Source: Paenibacillus sp. PL91 (GTDB lineage: Bacteria; Bacillota; Bacilli; Paenibacillales; Paenibacillaceae). Taken from it: 64,000 nucleotides of DNA. Shown piece after piece: positions 17,354-26,222 of this stretch. The stretch covers positions 744,001 through 808,000 of the forward strand of contig NZ_JABBYG020000001.1 in assembly GCF_012935325.2 (NCBI RefSeq). Reading direction: 5' to 3'. The number at the start of each line of letters is the position of its first letter. The first letter of the stretch is position 1. Under the pieces are notes generated by a model, which saw nothing but the letters and a program-made list of their open reading frames with translations, did not search any database and was not told where the DNA came from. The translations under genes and the position numbers were made by a program.

Positions 17354-18493
17354 ATGATCCTATTCTGGTTTATCGTTGCCGCAGTTGGAATCGTATACGT
17401 ACAGAGCCAAGTGTTCCAGCGATTTGTGCTTCGACGCATCAAGTATGAGCGCCGCTTTACAAGCAAAACCAGCTATCGCGGCGAGCAGGTTGAGCTTATC
17501 GAGGAGATGGCCAATGCCAAGTGGCTGCCGGTGCCGTGGCTGCGTGTTGAATCACAGCTATCAACGCACCTGCATTTTCAACAGCTTGATAATTTTTCGG
17601 TCAGCAGCGGACAGCTTTACCAGAACCACAAAAGCTTCTTCACCCTTGCTCCCTATACGAAAATAACGCGCAAGCATCGCATTACTTGTGCGAAGCGCGG
17701 GTGGTACAAGCTTCAAACCGTAACGCTAACAGGAGGAGACCTGTTTGGTCTATCTAAAGCGTCAGAGCAGCTCTCGCTCTCCGGCGAGCTTCTCGTATAT
17801 CCGAAGCCTGCTCAGGTGCCTATCCATGAGCTGCCATACCATAGCTGGCAGGGTGATCAATCGGTGCGCCGCTGGATTATTAGCGATCCCTTCATCATTG
17901 CAGGCGTTCGCAGCTATCAAGCTGGGGACACCTATAAGCAGATCAATTGGAAAGCAACAGCGAAGACGGGCAATCTTCAAGTTCATCAATATGATTTTAC
18001 CGCTGATCGCAGGCTTATGATTTATTTGAATGTGGACGATGCGGAGGGCATGTGGCGAAGCGTAACGGATCTGGCACTTATTGAGCGAGGGATCGAGTGG
18101 GCGGCCGGCGCGGCTGAAGCCGTCATTCAACAGGGAATGGAGGTTGGATTCGCAGCCAATATGCCTGTTGCAGGCATGAGAGAAAGCGTTCACATCGAGC
18201 CGCGCGGCGGACATGAGCATCTGATTGGCATTTTAGAGGAAATGGCAAAGCTGGAGATTGAACGAACGGAGCTATTTCATCATTTGCTTGAACGAGAGGC
18301 GATGAGCGGCTACAGTGAGCGAGATGTGTTAATGATTACCGCCTATTGGAACGACGAATTAGAGAAGCAAGCCGATCAGCTTCGGTATAACGGAAATGCA
18401 GTAGCCATTTGGCTGCTGACGGAGAAGGCGCTGGCAGCAGATGATGAAGGCAAGCCTCAATCCCAGACCATTAGGGAAGAGGTGGGCGCGTGA
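17354..18493 (+). CDS. DUF58 domain protein
   Basis: A 379-residue protein with an N-terminal hydrophobic segment (ILFWFIVAAVGIVYVQSQVF) and the DUF58 core near 180-250, with DPFIIAGVRSYQAGDTYKQINWKATAKTG split around the hallmark RSYQ.GD and INWKATA. The family is a VWA-like partner of MoxR ATPases. It ends in a GTGA overlap with the next gene. The ribosome binding site is weak (ggcggccgctcg), so its translation may depend on the upstream gene. Confidence 0.88.
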   Translation: MILFWFIVAAVGIVYVQSQVFQRFVLRRIKYERRFTSKTSYRGEQVELIEEMANAKWLPVPWLRVESQLSTHLHFQQLDNFSVSSGQLYQNHKSFFTLAPYTKITRKHRITCAKRGWYKLQTVTLTGGDLFGLSKASEQLSLSGELLVYPKPAQVPIHELPYHSWQGDQSVRRWIISDPFIIAGVRSYQAGDTYKQINWKATAKTGNLQVHQYDFTADRRLMIYLNVDDAEGMWRSVTDLALIERGIEWAAGAAEAVIQQGMEVGFAANMPVAGMRESVHIEPRGGHEHLIGILEEMAKLEIERTELFHHLLEREAMSGYSERDVLMITAYWNDELEKQADQLRYNGNAVAIWLLTEKALAADDEGKPQSQTIREEVGA

Positions 18494-19830
18494 ATGCGGT
18501 GAAAAAGCGAGGTCTCTCATTGAAGACATTGGGACAAGGTATCATAGAATTGTTTTTCTACTTTCCTGTTTTTTTGGTTATCGCTATTTACTTGCTCCCA
18601 GAATCCGCTATATGGGCATGGATAGCAACATTGCCGCTGTGTTACTGGGCAGCATCGCAATTGATCGGGAGATGGCCCAGCCTGCGTTACGGCGTGAGGC
18701 TTCTGCTAGCACTAGCGATTGGCGGGCTGGATGGCGCATTGGTTGTCGGAGCCTTGGTCAAAGAGGCAGCTATCATACCTCTAATTGTTTGCAGCTTTGC
18801 AGCATTTCTCGTAGCATGGAGAGGCATGTCCGCACAATTACGGGACTGGTCAGATTCGTTTCCGAATACGTTGATGTTGAGTGGCGTTATGATTTATGTT
18901 GCTGCACAGCCTTTAAAGCTGATTGTGATCAAAAAGCTAGTCGACTATAACGGGATACTGATCGTTTGCGGGATTGCCGCCGTTATATTATTTTTCTTCA
19001 TTGCGAATGAGCGGCATTTGAACAGCGAGACGATCGATACGGGAAAAACGTCGGCTACACTCGCCTTTAAACGCCAAAATCGTATGTTGATGATTATCGT
19101 CGTTGCGATCATAAGCATCCTGGCTTTATTCAGACAAATTCAGCAGGCGATTGAACGATTCTTCCATACGATCATCGAGAGAATCATGAGTTGGCTGAAT
19201 CGGCCTAAGGAGCAAATCATTACAGAGGAACCTCCCAGCAATGCTGCAATGCCTCAGATGCCGACAGAAGAAGCGAAGCCGCCTTCCGACTTGATGCTGC
19301 TGCTGGAGCAGCTATTAAAAGTGATCGGGATCGCGATCGTTATTGCCATCGCATGTATTCTTTTGTATTTCATCTTCAAAAAGCTGTACCATTGGGCGAA
19401 GATAATCGCGGCAAAGCTGCGGGAGCGAGGCGCTGATAGCCGCAAAGGGGCAGCAGGCTACACGGATGAAGTTGAAAGTTTAATGACGTTAATTAATTTG
19501 CGTGAGCAAATGGGCAACCAGCTTAAGAAGCTGCTGCCGAAGAAACGAACACAAGCTGTGGAGTGGAACGCGCTCGCATCAAATGCGGAAAAAATCCGAT
19601 ATTTATATTTGCGTGTTCTCCGGTCAGGTGCCGAGCAAGGATATCCGGTCAATGCCTCCTTGACTCCTCGTGAAACGGCAGACGATTTGGCGAAATGGAA
19701 GGACGGCAAGCTAAAGCAAGTCGGCATGCACCCATTTATCGACATATACGAGGAAGTGCGGTATGGCGATAAGGAGCCGGATGACCAGCAGGTGGATGCC
19801 TTAAAGAGGCAATTGGATCAGAAGAATTAG
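18490..19830 (+). CDS. Multi-pass membrane protein with C-terminal DUF4129
   Basis: A 446-residue protein with several membrane segments in the first half (for example FFYFPVFLVIAIYLL), another at about 270-300 after a Pro/Glu-rich loop, and a cytoplasmic C-terminal DUF4129-like domain (KIRYLYLRVLRSGAEQGYP ... TPRETADDLAKW). In the usual MoxR-DUF58 operon the third protein is a TgpA-type transglutaminase of 700 or more residues; here no transglutaminase Cys/His/Asp domain is visible between the membrane half and DUF4129. The GTG start overlaps the previous stop. A long hairpin terminator follows. Confidence 0.8.
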   Translation: MNAVKKRGLSLKTLGQGIIELFFYFPVFLVIAIYLLPESAIWAWIATLPLCYWAASQLIGRWPSLRYGVRLLLALAIGGLDGALVVGALVKEAAIIPLIVCSFAAFLVAWRGMSAQLRDWSDSFPNTLMLSGVMIYVAAQPLKLIVIKKLVDYNGILIVCGIAAVILFFFIANERHLNSETIDTGKTSATLAFKRQNRMLMIIVVAIISILALFRQIQQAIERFFHTIIERIMSWLNRPKEQIITEEPPSNAAMPQMPTEEAKPPSDLMLLLEQLLKVIGIAIVIAIACILLYFIFKKLYHWAKIIAAKLRERGADSRKGAAGYTDEVESLMTLINLREQMGNQLKKLLPKKRTQAVEWNALASNAEKIRYLYLRVLRSGAEQGYPVNASLTPRETADDLAKWKDGKLKQVGMHPFIDIYEEVRYGDKEPDDQQVDALKRQLDQKN

Positions 19831-19912
19831 AACGGGTGTTATAAGTTCCTCGTTATTGTACGAATAACTGAGCTGCTCGGAATTGTGAATGAAACAGAAG
19901 AAATGACAGGAT

Positions 19913-19965
19913 AAATGGCGTTTCAAATTGGCATTCAATTTGAAACGCCATTTTGATTTATTTTT
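19913..19965 (+). terminator. Terminator of the MoxR/DUF58/DUF4129 operon
   Basis: A perfect 18-bp stem starting AAATGGCGTTTC (19913-19930) pairs with 19936-19953 around GCATT, followed by TTGATTTATTTTT. Confidence 0.8.
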
Positions 19966-20448
19966 CGAAAGAAGGTATAAGCAAAAAAAAGGGGGGAGTG
20001 CGCCATCATTTCTCGAGTGATGGTTTTATTTCTGGTATTTACAACTGCGATATCGATTCTAAGTGGCTGTGCTGATTCCATCACAGATACGTTGGAGAGG
20101 GTTCAATGACAGCCAAACCGAAGGGGCATTCGCTAAAGAGAGCATTTTAGGAAAAGTAGTCGGTTATGAGAGGAAATAAATGGGAATGAGGTTACATGGA
20201 GAATGTGGCTAAAGCATTGAAAGCAAGGTTAACGGGAAAAGCTCCTGTTATTTTTAAATATTTCAGTTGAAAATCAGCATTAGTGGATTTACTCCCGTTA
20301 ATCTGCTGTTTTTTACCTAGTTGGGGCGAAAACACTCCCATAGGTTTTACCTGTTAAATGATCGAAATATAACTCTATTGGAGAATGAGCAGGACACTTT
20401 CCTGTTAGATCTGTTCAGCGGCAGCCATAAAAACTACCCATAAGCACA

Positions 20449-20490
20449 ACGAGCCTTAGAATCGCATAGCGACTCTTAAGGCTCGTTTCC
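20449..20490. terminator. Hairpin beyond the ypdA 3' end
   Basis: ACGAGCCTTA pairs with TAAGGCTCGT, with an inner GAATCGC / GCGACTC stem (one mismatch). The T run is poor on both strands, so it may be a processing or weak termination hairpin for the minus-strand ypdA transcript. Confidence 0.5.
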
Positions 20491-20527
20491 ATTTTAAATA
20501 CAGCAGCTATAAGCGGAAGCCAAAAAA

Positions 20528-21502
20528 CTATTTCTTGCTCAGAATATGCTCAGCTATTTTTCGTCCATGATAACGGCCGGATTCGATAAAAATTTCATTC
20601 GCTTCATGCCGGGAGGCTACGACGCCTGCGAGATAGATGCCGGGTACGTTGGTTTCCATCGTCTCTTGATTGAAGGTAGGATAACCTTCTTCCTCCATCG
20701 TTACGCCGGTTGCGGCAAGGAAGTTGCGATCGGGGTGGAAGCCGGTAAGCGCCAGAACAAAATCATTCGGCAATTGGATATCGCCTTCAGGCCCTTGCAC
20801 CGTTATCGTATGGTTTTCAATTGCGACCACTTTGGATTGGAACAGCATGTTGATCAATCCATTGGTCACCTTGCTCTGGAAGCCGGGCTTCACCCATGGC
20901 TTAATGCTTGTGGAATAATCCTCGCCGCGATAGACGACAGTCACTTCTGCGCGTACGCGCTCTAGCTCAAGCGCTGCGTCGATCGCCGAGTTGCTGCCCC
21001 CTATAATAGCTACCTTCATGCCGACGTAAGGATGGGACTCGCGGAAAAAATGGCTGACCTTCTCTAGCTGCTCACCAGGAATGCCAAGCTCGTTCGGATG
21101 GTCAAAATATCCCGTCGCAATGACGACATACCGGCTTTTGTACATGCGCTTATTTCCGAAACGGTCTTCGCCATGCAGGATGTAACCATCATCCTCTGCC
21201 GTAATGCTAGTAATTGCTTCATACGCCTGCACGCGAACGCGATGTCGCTGAGCGGCAGTCCGGTAATAATTCAAAGCTTCCAGCCTAGAAGGCTTATCAT
21301 TGGCGGTCGTGAAGGGGATATCTCCTATTTCAAGCTTTTCCGGCGTGCTGAAAAAATGCATATACGTCGGATATTGCGAGATCGAATGAACGATATTTCG
21401 TTTTTCTATGACAAGGGGATGAAGTCCGATTTTCTCAAGCTCGATCGCTGCCGCCAAGCCGCAGGGGCCAGCTCCAATGATGATCGCATCTTCAATTTGC
21501 AT
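20528..21502 (-). CDS. ypdA: Bacillithiol disulfide reductase, YpdA family
   Basis: A 324-residue flavoprotein, the same length as Bacillus subtilis YpdA. The FAD motif IIGAGPCGLAAA carries Cys14, the residue proposed to act on bacillithiol disulfide; the NADPH motif VAIIGGSNSAIDAALE lies near 165-180, and the C-terminal FAD contact is VPGIYLAGVVASR. It reduces BSSB to bacillithiol with NADPH, so the organism likely makes bacillithiol. Start behind aggagg. Monocistronic. Confidence 0.92.
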   Translation of the reverse strand: MQIEDAIIIGAGPCGLAAAIELEKIGLHPLVIEKRNIVHSISQYPTYMHFFSTPEKLEIGDIPFTTANDKPSRLEALNYYRTAAQRHRVRVQAYEAITSITAEDDGYILHGEDRFGNKRMYKSRYVVIATGYFDHPNELGIPGEQLEKVSHFFRESHPYVGMKVAIIGGSNSAIDAALELERVRAEVTVVYRGEDYSTSIKPWVKPGFQSKVTNGLINMLFQSKVVAIENHTITVQGPEGDIQLPNDFVLALTGFHPDRNFLAATGVTMEEEGYPTFNQETMETNVPGIYLAGVVASRHEANEIFIESGRYHGRKIAEHILSKK

Positions 21503-21612
21503 ATGTAGTACCTCCTAAAATATGACGAAGCAAGTGAAGCTTCTAGTATATCATCTAACGCTCATTTTACTGCTAGACGCATATTTTGTGCAAATTTGGT
21601 GTTTTGACTATC

Positions 21613-21640
21613 TTGTACAGGCATTGGATTATTGTATAAT
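21613..21640 (+). promoter_or_regulatory. SigA-type promoter
   Basis: TTGTAC, 16 bases, TATAAT, ending 78 bases upstream of the hypothetical gene at 21719. Confidence 0.5.
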
Positions 21641-21718
21641 AATGTGGAACCGTTCTTATTAAACAAATTAGCTCATAAGAAGCTAGTATTCGTTCATAAA
21701 ATGATTGGAGGAGATCAC

Positions 21719-22261
21719 ATGCGGCGGCGTTTTGTAATTGAAGCAGTATTGGTGGCAACGTATGGGCATCTTCTTGTACCTAGCCGTCCAATTGATTTTG
21801 TCGTGCCTTATTCATCCATAGCAGAGCTGTATGAAATGAGAGATGGTGTCGATCCGGTCATGGATGACCCCGATGATGATGGGCATGTAAAAATCAAAAT
21901 AAACGAGCTAATTGCATTTTTTGAGGATTCACTCAATCGGAAAAAAATTGAAAAAGCGATGCAGGTGCCCTGGAGAGAAAGCTCGCCATTGCTCCTCAAT
22001 GACATGATACAATTTACCGTGGTGCATGCTGTCGATAACGCGCATTATGGCGAAATGTTCGACCCGATTGAAACCGAGCTGCTGCTTACTGGCCTAAAGC
22101 TGAATTTGCCTTTGCTCTCAGATCAGTTCGAGTTTCAGGATAAGCTGATTGAAGCCGAGGTACCGGTACAAATTTATGATATAGAGGATTTTGAGTTTGC
22201 GGTTGAAGAGGGCATTTCCTCAAACGATATGGATATGCCTTTGGAGTCGGACAGATTCTAA
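21719..22261 (+). CDS. Hypothetical protein, 180 residues
   Basis: No family recognised. The protein begins MRRRFVIEAVLVATYGHLL with a short hydrophobic stretch that is not a convincing signal peptide, then is strongly acidic (DPVMDDPDDDGHV; C-terminal IYDIEDFEFAVEEG). The ATG at 21719 has an excellent ggaggagatcac ribosome binding site; an upstream frame to 21632 runs into the promoter. It stands alone with its own promoter, so it is likely real and conserved, but its role is unknown. Confidence 0.75.
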   Translation: MRRRFVIEAVLVATYGHLLVPSRPIDFVVPYSSIAELYEMRDGVDPVMDDPDDDGHVKIKINELIAFFEDSLNRKKIEKAMQVPWRESSPLLLNDMIQFTVVHAVDNAHYGEMFDPIETELLLTGLKLNLPLLSDQFEFQDKLIEAEVPVQIYDIEDFEFAVEEGISSNDMDMPLESDRF

Positions 22262-22366
22262 ATATTTATTTCCAAATCCCTCTTGCGCAAAGCCGGAATC
22301 AGATGTTAAGATTTGGGTGGGTTAGGAAGAAATGAACAATCGGAAAATGAAAAGGGGGGCTTAAGG

Positions 22367-22480
22367 ATGTTTAACAATTGGACTTTTATAAATGTCGGCG
22401 GCGTGCAGAGCAACATGCATTTTAATATGTCCAATCAAACATGCCGACCGGCCTGCCTTCGTGCACGGGTGTCAATGTAG
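22367..22480 (+). CDS. Small protein, 37 residues
   Basis: An ATG preceded by aaaggggggcttaagg opens a 37-codon frame that begins MFNNWTFINVGGVQSN and has two Cys in the second half (TCRPACLRAR). It sits between a hypothetical gene and a strong terminator, so it may be a short monocistronic mRNA. Composition (Asn, Gly, Gln rich) hints at a spore-associated peptide, but I know no match. Confidence 0.45.
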   Translation: MFNNWTFINVGGVQSNMHFNMSNQTCRPACLRARVSM

Positions 22481-22511
22481 CTATTTTGCTTCGTTGACCG
22501 CCATCATACGA

Positions 22512-22547
22512 AGATCTCAAGCCAACTGTGGCTTGAGGTCTTTTTTT
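22512..22547 (+). terminator. Terminator before the ABC exporter operon
   Basis: A 13-bp stem (AGATCTCAAGCCA with TGGCTTGAGGTCT, one G-T pair) around ACTG, followed by seven T. Confidence 0.85.
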
Positions 22548-22573
22548 GTTTCCTAGAGGAAAGGGGTTGTCCT

Positions 22574-24319
22574 ATGAAAACGCTGTTACGATTGATGATT
22601 TACGTAAGACCAAGTGCCAAATGGGTGTTTATCGCTGTTGCCATTATGATTTTAGCGACGATATTTGATTTGGTTGCGCCTTGGATTTTAAGAGAAATAT
22701 TTGATGAAGGCATCGCTAAGCGGGATATGGCCGTCGTAATCGGGCTTACTCTTGCGCTTGCAGGCATTCAGGCACTAAAGAGCGCTGGGATGTTTGTTCA
22801 GAGCTATTCGCAAGAGCTTGTCGGTCAAAATGTTGTGTTTAAGCTTCGCAAGGAGCTCTACGAGCATTTGCAGCGGTTGTCATTCTCGTATTATGATCAC
22901 GCGCAGACTGGGCAATTGATGTCTAGAATGACAGGCGACATCGATGCCGTGAAAAACTTCATCGGGTTTGGCGCGATGAATTTATTTACGGGCATGCTTA
23001 CCTTCCTCGGAACGATCATCTTCATGATGACGATGCAGTGGAAGGTTACAGTAATCAGCTTGATCACGATTCCATTTATTTTGTTCGTCTTGTATCGCTT
23101 TAATCATAAAGTGGGGCCTGCTTGGTCTAACATTCGCGAGCAAATGGGCCGTTTGACGACGACGCTGCAAGAAAACATTTCAGGAATTCGTGTCGTTAAG
23201 TCGTTTGCAACCGAGACGGTTGAGCAGCGGAAATTCGCTGACCGGAATGAGCAAAACTTCGAGACGAATATGGAGCGCGCGAAGCTTGAGGCGAAAGCCT
23301 TTCCATTAATGGGCTTTTACGGCGGCATTACCTTTGTCATGATGATTTGGATTGGAGCGATCTTTGTCGTTCGGGATGAGATGTCGCTTGGCACCTTTAT
23401 GGCGTTTCAATGGTACACTTGGGGCATTATTTGGCCGCTTAACATGCTTGGCTGGCAAATCAATATTTTTCAGCAAGCGATCAAAGCAGCACCGCGCGTG
23501 TTCGAGGTGCTTGATACACCAATTGATATCGAGAATCCCGCCGAAGGAAAAGATACGATCCATATGAACGGAAATGTGAAGTTCGACCACGTAACGTTCC
23601 ATTTTGCCGATCAAGATGTTGCCAAGGATAAGCCGATATTGGACGATGTTTCCTTTGAGGTGGAGCAAGGCGAGGTTATCGGTGTGCTGGGAGCAACAGG
23701 CTCAGGAAAAAGCAGCTTGATTGGATTGCTGTCACGATTTTATGACGTATCTGGCGGTCAGGTTCTTATTGACGGGATTGATGTGCGGAACTATGAGCTT
23801 GATGGCTTGCGTCGAAGCATTGGTATCGTGCCTCAGGAAACGTTCCTATTCTCCGCTTCGATTCGTGAAAATATTGCCTATGGCTACCCCGATGCAACGC
23901 AAGCGCAAATTGAGGATGCCGCACGCAAATCGCAAATTCATGCTTTTATTGAGAGCATGCCAGACGGCTACGATACGCGCATCGGAGAGCGCGGGGTTGG
24001 CTTATCCGGCGGCCAAAGGCAGCGTGTTGCGCTGGCTCGCGCGATTTTGATGGACCCGCCAATTCTCGTGCTAGATGAAGCGACAGCCAGCGTGGATACA
24101 GCGACAGAATCGGCCATACATGAGGCTTTACTGGAAGTTATGAAAGGCCGGACGACGTTCATTATTGCGCAGCGGCTTTCTTCCATTCAGCACGCAGATC
24201 GCATTATTGTGCTTGAGAACGGCAGGCTGACCGAGCAGGGCACGCATAAGGAACTAAATGAAGGCAACGGCTTCTTCCGGCAATTGTTTGACCGTCAGAA
24301 GCAAATCGCTCATCAATAG
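22574..24319 (+). CDS. ABC exporter half-transporter, subunit 1 (YfiB-like)
   Basis: A 581-residue type IV ABC exporter: six membrane helices (1-310), then an ATPase domain with Walker A GATGSGKSS near 373-380, signature GVGLSGGQRQRVALARA, Walker B ILVLDEATASVDT and switch His replaced by Gln in FIIAQRLSS. It pairs with the next gene, 15 bases away, as a heterodimer like Bacillus YfiB/YfiC or BmrC/BmrD. Drug or lipid export is typical; the substrate is unknown. Confidence 0.92.
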   Translation: MKTLLRLMIYVRPSAKWVFIAVAIMILATIFDLVAPWILREIFDEGIAKRDMAVVIGLTLALAGIQALKSAGMFVQSYSQELVGQNVVFKLRKELYEHLQRLSFSYYDHAQTGQLMSRMTGDIDAVKNFIGFGAMNLFTGMLTFLGTIIFMMTMQWKVTVISLITIPFILFVLYRFNHKVGPAWSNIREQMGRLTTTLQENISGIRVVKSFATETVEQRKFADRNEQNFETNMERAKLEAKAFPLMGFYGGITFVMMIWIGAIFVVRDEMSLGTFMAFQWYTWGIIWPLNMLGWQINIFQQAIKAAPRVFEVLDTPIDIENPAEGKDTIHMNGNVKFDHVTFHFADQDVAKDKPILDDVSFEVEQGEVIGVLGATGSGKSSLIGLLSRFYDVSGGQVLIDGIDVRNYELDGLRRSIGIVPQETFLFSASIRENIAYGYPDATQAQIEDAARKSQIHAFIESMPDGYDTRIGERGVGLSGGQRQRVALARAILMDPPILVLDEATASVDTATESAIHEALLEVMKGRTTFIIAQRLSSIQHADRIIVLENGRLTEQGTHKELNEGNGFFRQLFDRQKQIAHQ

Positions 24320-24334
24320 AAAAGAGGTGAAACC

Positions 24335-26143
24335 ATGAGCCAAGTTGAGTGGGATTCGGATGCTGACATAGAAGAGAAGCCGTTTAATGGCAAATACATG
24401 CGGCGCATGCTCCGGTATCTTGTCCCTTATCGCAAATTAATGACATGGGTCGTTATCATCGTCCTCATTAATATGCTGCTGAGCTTATCAGAGCCCATTA
24501 TTCTAGCTTATATTATTGATAAAGGAATTTTAGACAAGAATTACACCGTTATCCATGTGCTTGGCGCTGTGCTGCTTGGCATTAAGCTTATTGGCTGGCT
24601 TTTTAGCTGGATGCACACGAGATGGATCAATTTTACCGGACAACGCATTTTGTTTGATTTGCGCCAGCAATTATTTAATCATTTGCAATCGTTATCGTTC
24701 CGCTTCTTCGACGGCCGTCCTGCAGGAAAGATCATGTCCCGCATTACAAACGATACAAATGCCATTGGCGAGCTAATTAACGGCGGGTTAATAACGATGG
24801 TCATGGAAGTGACGCATCTGCTTGGTATCGTCGTTATTTTGGTGTGGATGGATTGGCAGCTCGCTTTGCTTTCCTTTATTATGCTGCCTTTGCTTTATTT
24901 TATCGTCGCGAAGCTGCGTCCAAAAATCGAGGGCTCGTGGTCGCGTTCGCGTTCGACGATGTCATCCATTAACGGCAACTTGAACGAAACGATTCAAGGA
25001 ATACGCGTTATCCAAGCCTTCTCCCGCCAGCGGACGAACAATGAACGTTTTAATGGCATCAATACGAGGAACAAGCAAGCGTTCATGCGAGCCATTACAC
25101 TAGAATCCACCGTATATCCGCTGGTCGAAATGATTGGGATGATCGGAACCTGTATCGTCGTTTGGTTTGGAGCGATGCGCGTTATGGAAGGTGTGCTCAC
25201 GCTTGGTTTTATTATGGCGTTCATCAACTACTTGTGGCGCTTCTGGGGACCGCTCAGCGCATTGTCTAAGGTTTACAGTCAGTTGCTTTCGGCAATGGCT
25301 TCCGCAGAGCGGATTTTTGAAGTGCTGGATACCGACCCGGAAGTGAAGAACAACAGAGAGGCTCGCGAGCTGCCGCAGGTTCGCGGTGAAGTTTCGTTCG
25401 AGAACGTTTCCTTCCGATACGAGGAAAATAAGCCTAACGTGCTGCATCATGTTTCCTTTCATGTGAAGCCCGGACAACGGGTTGCTTTGGTTGGACCAAC
25501 CGGAGCTGGGAAAAGCACGATCGTCAATTTATTGATGCGGTTTTATGATGCATCTGAGGGCTCAGTTCGCATCGATGGAATGGACGTCAAGCAGGCTACG
25601 CTTGAATCCTTGCGGAAGCAAATGGGGATCGTTCTCCAGGATTCCTTTATTTTCGCTGGTACGGTAGAAGAAAATATGCGTTACGGCAACGAGGACGCTA
25701 CCGAGGAGCAGCTTCTAAAAGCAGCGGAAAGCGTTAGGCTCGATCGTGTTGTCGCCAAGCTCTCGGACGGCTATCAGACAGAGCTTGAGGAGCGGGGCTC
25801 GAAGCTTTCGGTAGGGCAGAGGCAACTGCTTGCATTTGGCCGCGTGCTGCTGTCCGATCCGCGAATTCTCATACTAGACGAAGCTACATCAAGCGTCGAT
25901 ACGGAGACGGAGCAGCATATTCAAGCGGCATTACAGACGCTTCTGGCTGGCAGAACGGCATTTATTATTGCGCATCGCTTATCTACAATCAAGGACGCCG
26001 ACCTGATTTTGGTTGTGGAGGATGGGCGAATTGCCGAACAGGGCTCGCACGCAGAACTAATGAAGCGAGGCGGCATTTATGCCAATCTTATCCTTACGCA
26101 GCTTTCGATGCAGGAATCCGTTATTTTGCAAACGAGCTCCTAA
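24335..26143 (+). CDS. ABC exporter half-transporter, subunit 2 (YfiC-like)
   Basis: A 602-residue partner subunit: a cytoplasmic N-terminus, six membrane helices, and an ATPase with Walker A GPTGAGKST near 386-394, signature LSVGQRQLLAFG (degenerate from LSGGQ), Walker B ILILDEATSSVDT and switch His in FIIAHRLST. The degenerate signature here and the missing switch His in subunit 1 fit a heterodimer with one consensus and one degenerate ATP site. Start behind aaagaggtgaaacc. Confidence 0.92.
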   Translation: MSQVEWDSDADIEEKPFNGKYMRRMLRYLVPYRKLMTWVVIIVLINMLLSLSEPIILAYIIDKGILDKNYTVIHVLGAVLLGIKLIGWLFSWMHTRWINFTGQRILFDLRQQLFNHLQSLSFRFFDGRPAGKIMSRITNDTNAIGELINGGLITMVMEVTHLLGIVVILVWMDWQLALLSFIMLPLLYFIVAKLRPKIEGSWSRSRSTMSSINGNLNETIQGIRVIQAFSRQRTNNERFNGINTRNKQAFMRAITLESTVYPLVEMIGMIGTCIVVWFGAMRVMEGVLTLGFIMAFINYLWRFWGPLSALSKVYSQLLSAMASAERIFEVLDTDPEVKNNREARELPQVRGEVSFENVSFRYEENKPNVLHHVSFHVKPGQRVALVGPTGAGKSTIVNLLMRFYDASEGSVRIDGMDVKQATLESLRKQMGIVLQDSFIFAGTVEENMRYGNEDATEEQLLKAAESVRLDRVVAKLSDGYQTELEERGSKLSVGQRQLLAFGRVLLSDPRILILDEATSSVDTETEQHIQAALQTLLAGRTAFIIAHRLSTIKDADLILVVEDGRIAEQGSHAELMKRGGIYANLILTQLSMQESVILQTSS

Positions 26144-26161
26144 GCGGATAGGAGTGATAGA

Positions 26162-26222
26162 AAAAAAGAGGGCAGGCAAGGCAAGCGTGAAGGATACGCT
26201 AGCTTGACTCGTCCTCTTTTTT
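26162..26222. terminator. Bidirectional terminator between the exporter operon and the recombinase
   Basis: AAAAAAGAGG and CCTCTTTTTT form a perfect 10-bp outer stem around an inner CAAG/CTTG, GCGT/ACGC hairpin. The recombinase stop codon (26199-26201) lies inside the structure. Confidence 0.75.

Larger units (their letters stand above)
19831..20527. other. Long intergenic region
   Basis: About 700 bases without a convincing gene. It holds two large hairpins (19913-19953 and 20449-20490), a very weak 29-codon lipoprotein-like frame starting at ATG 20020 (lipobox LSGC, no properly spaced ribosome binding site), and repeated short motifs TTAACGGGA, TCCTGTTA, TCCCGTTAA, ACCTGTTAA and TCCTGTTAG at 20229, 20243, 20293, 20349 and 20400. 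Confidence 0.6.

Noticed and set aside
18441-18950. A 169-codon frame overlapping the DUF58 and DUF4129 genes
   Set aside because: It is an out-of-frame shadow of two well-supported genes that are coupled by a GTGA overlap.
20020-20109. A 29-codon lipoprotein-like frame with lipobox LSGC
   Set aside because: The ggggggag lies about 20 bases before the ATG and no start codon fits it; too weak to list as a gene.
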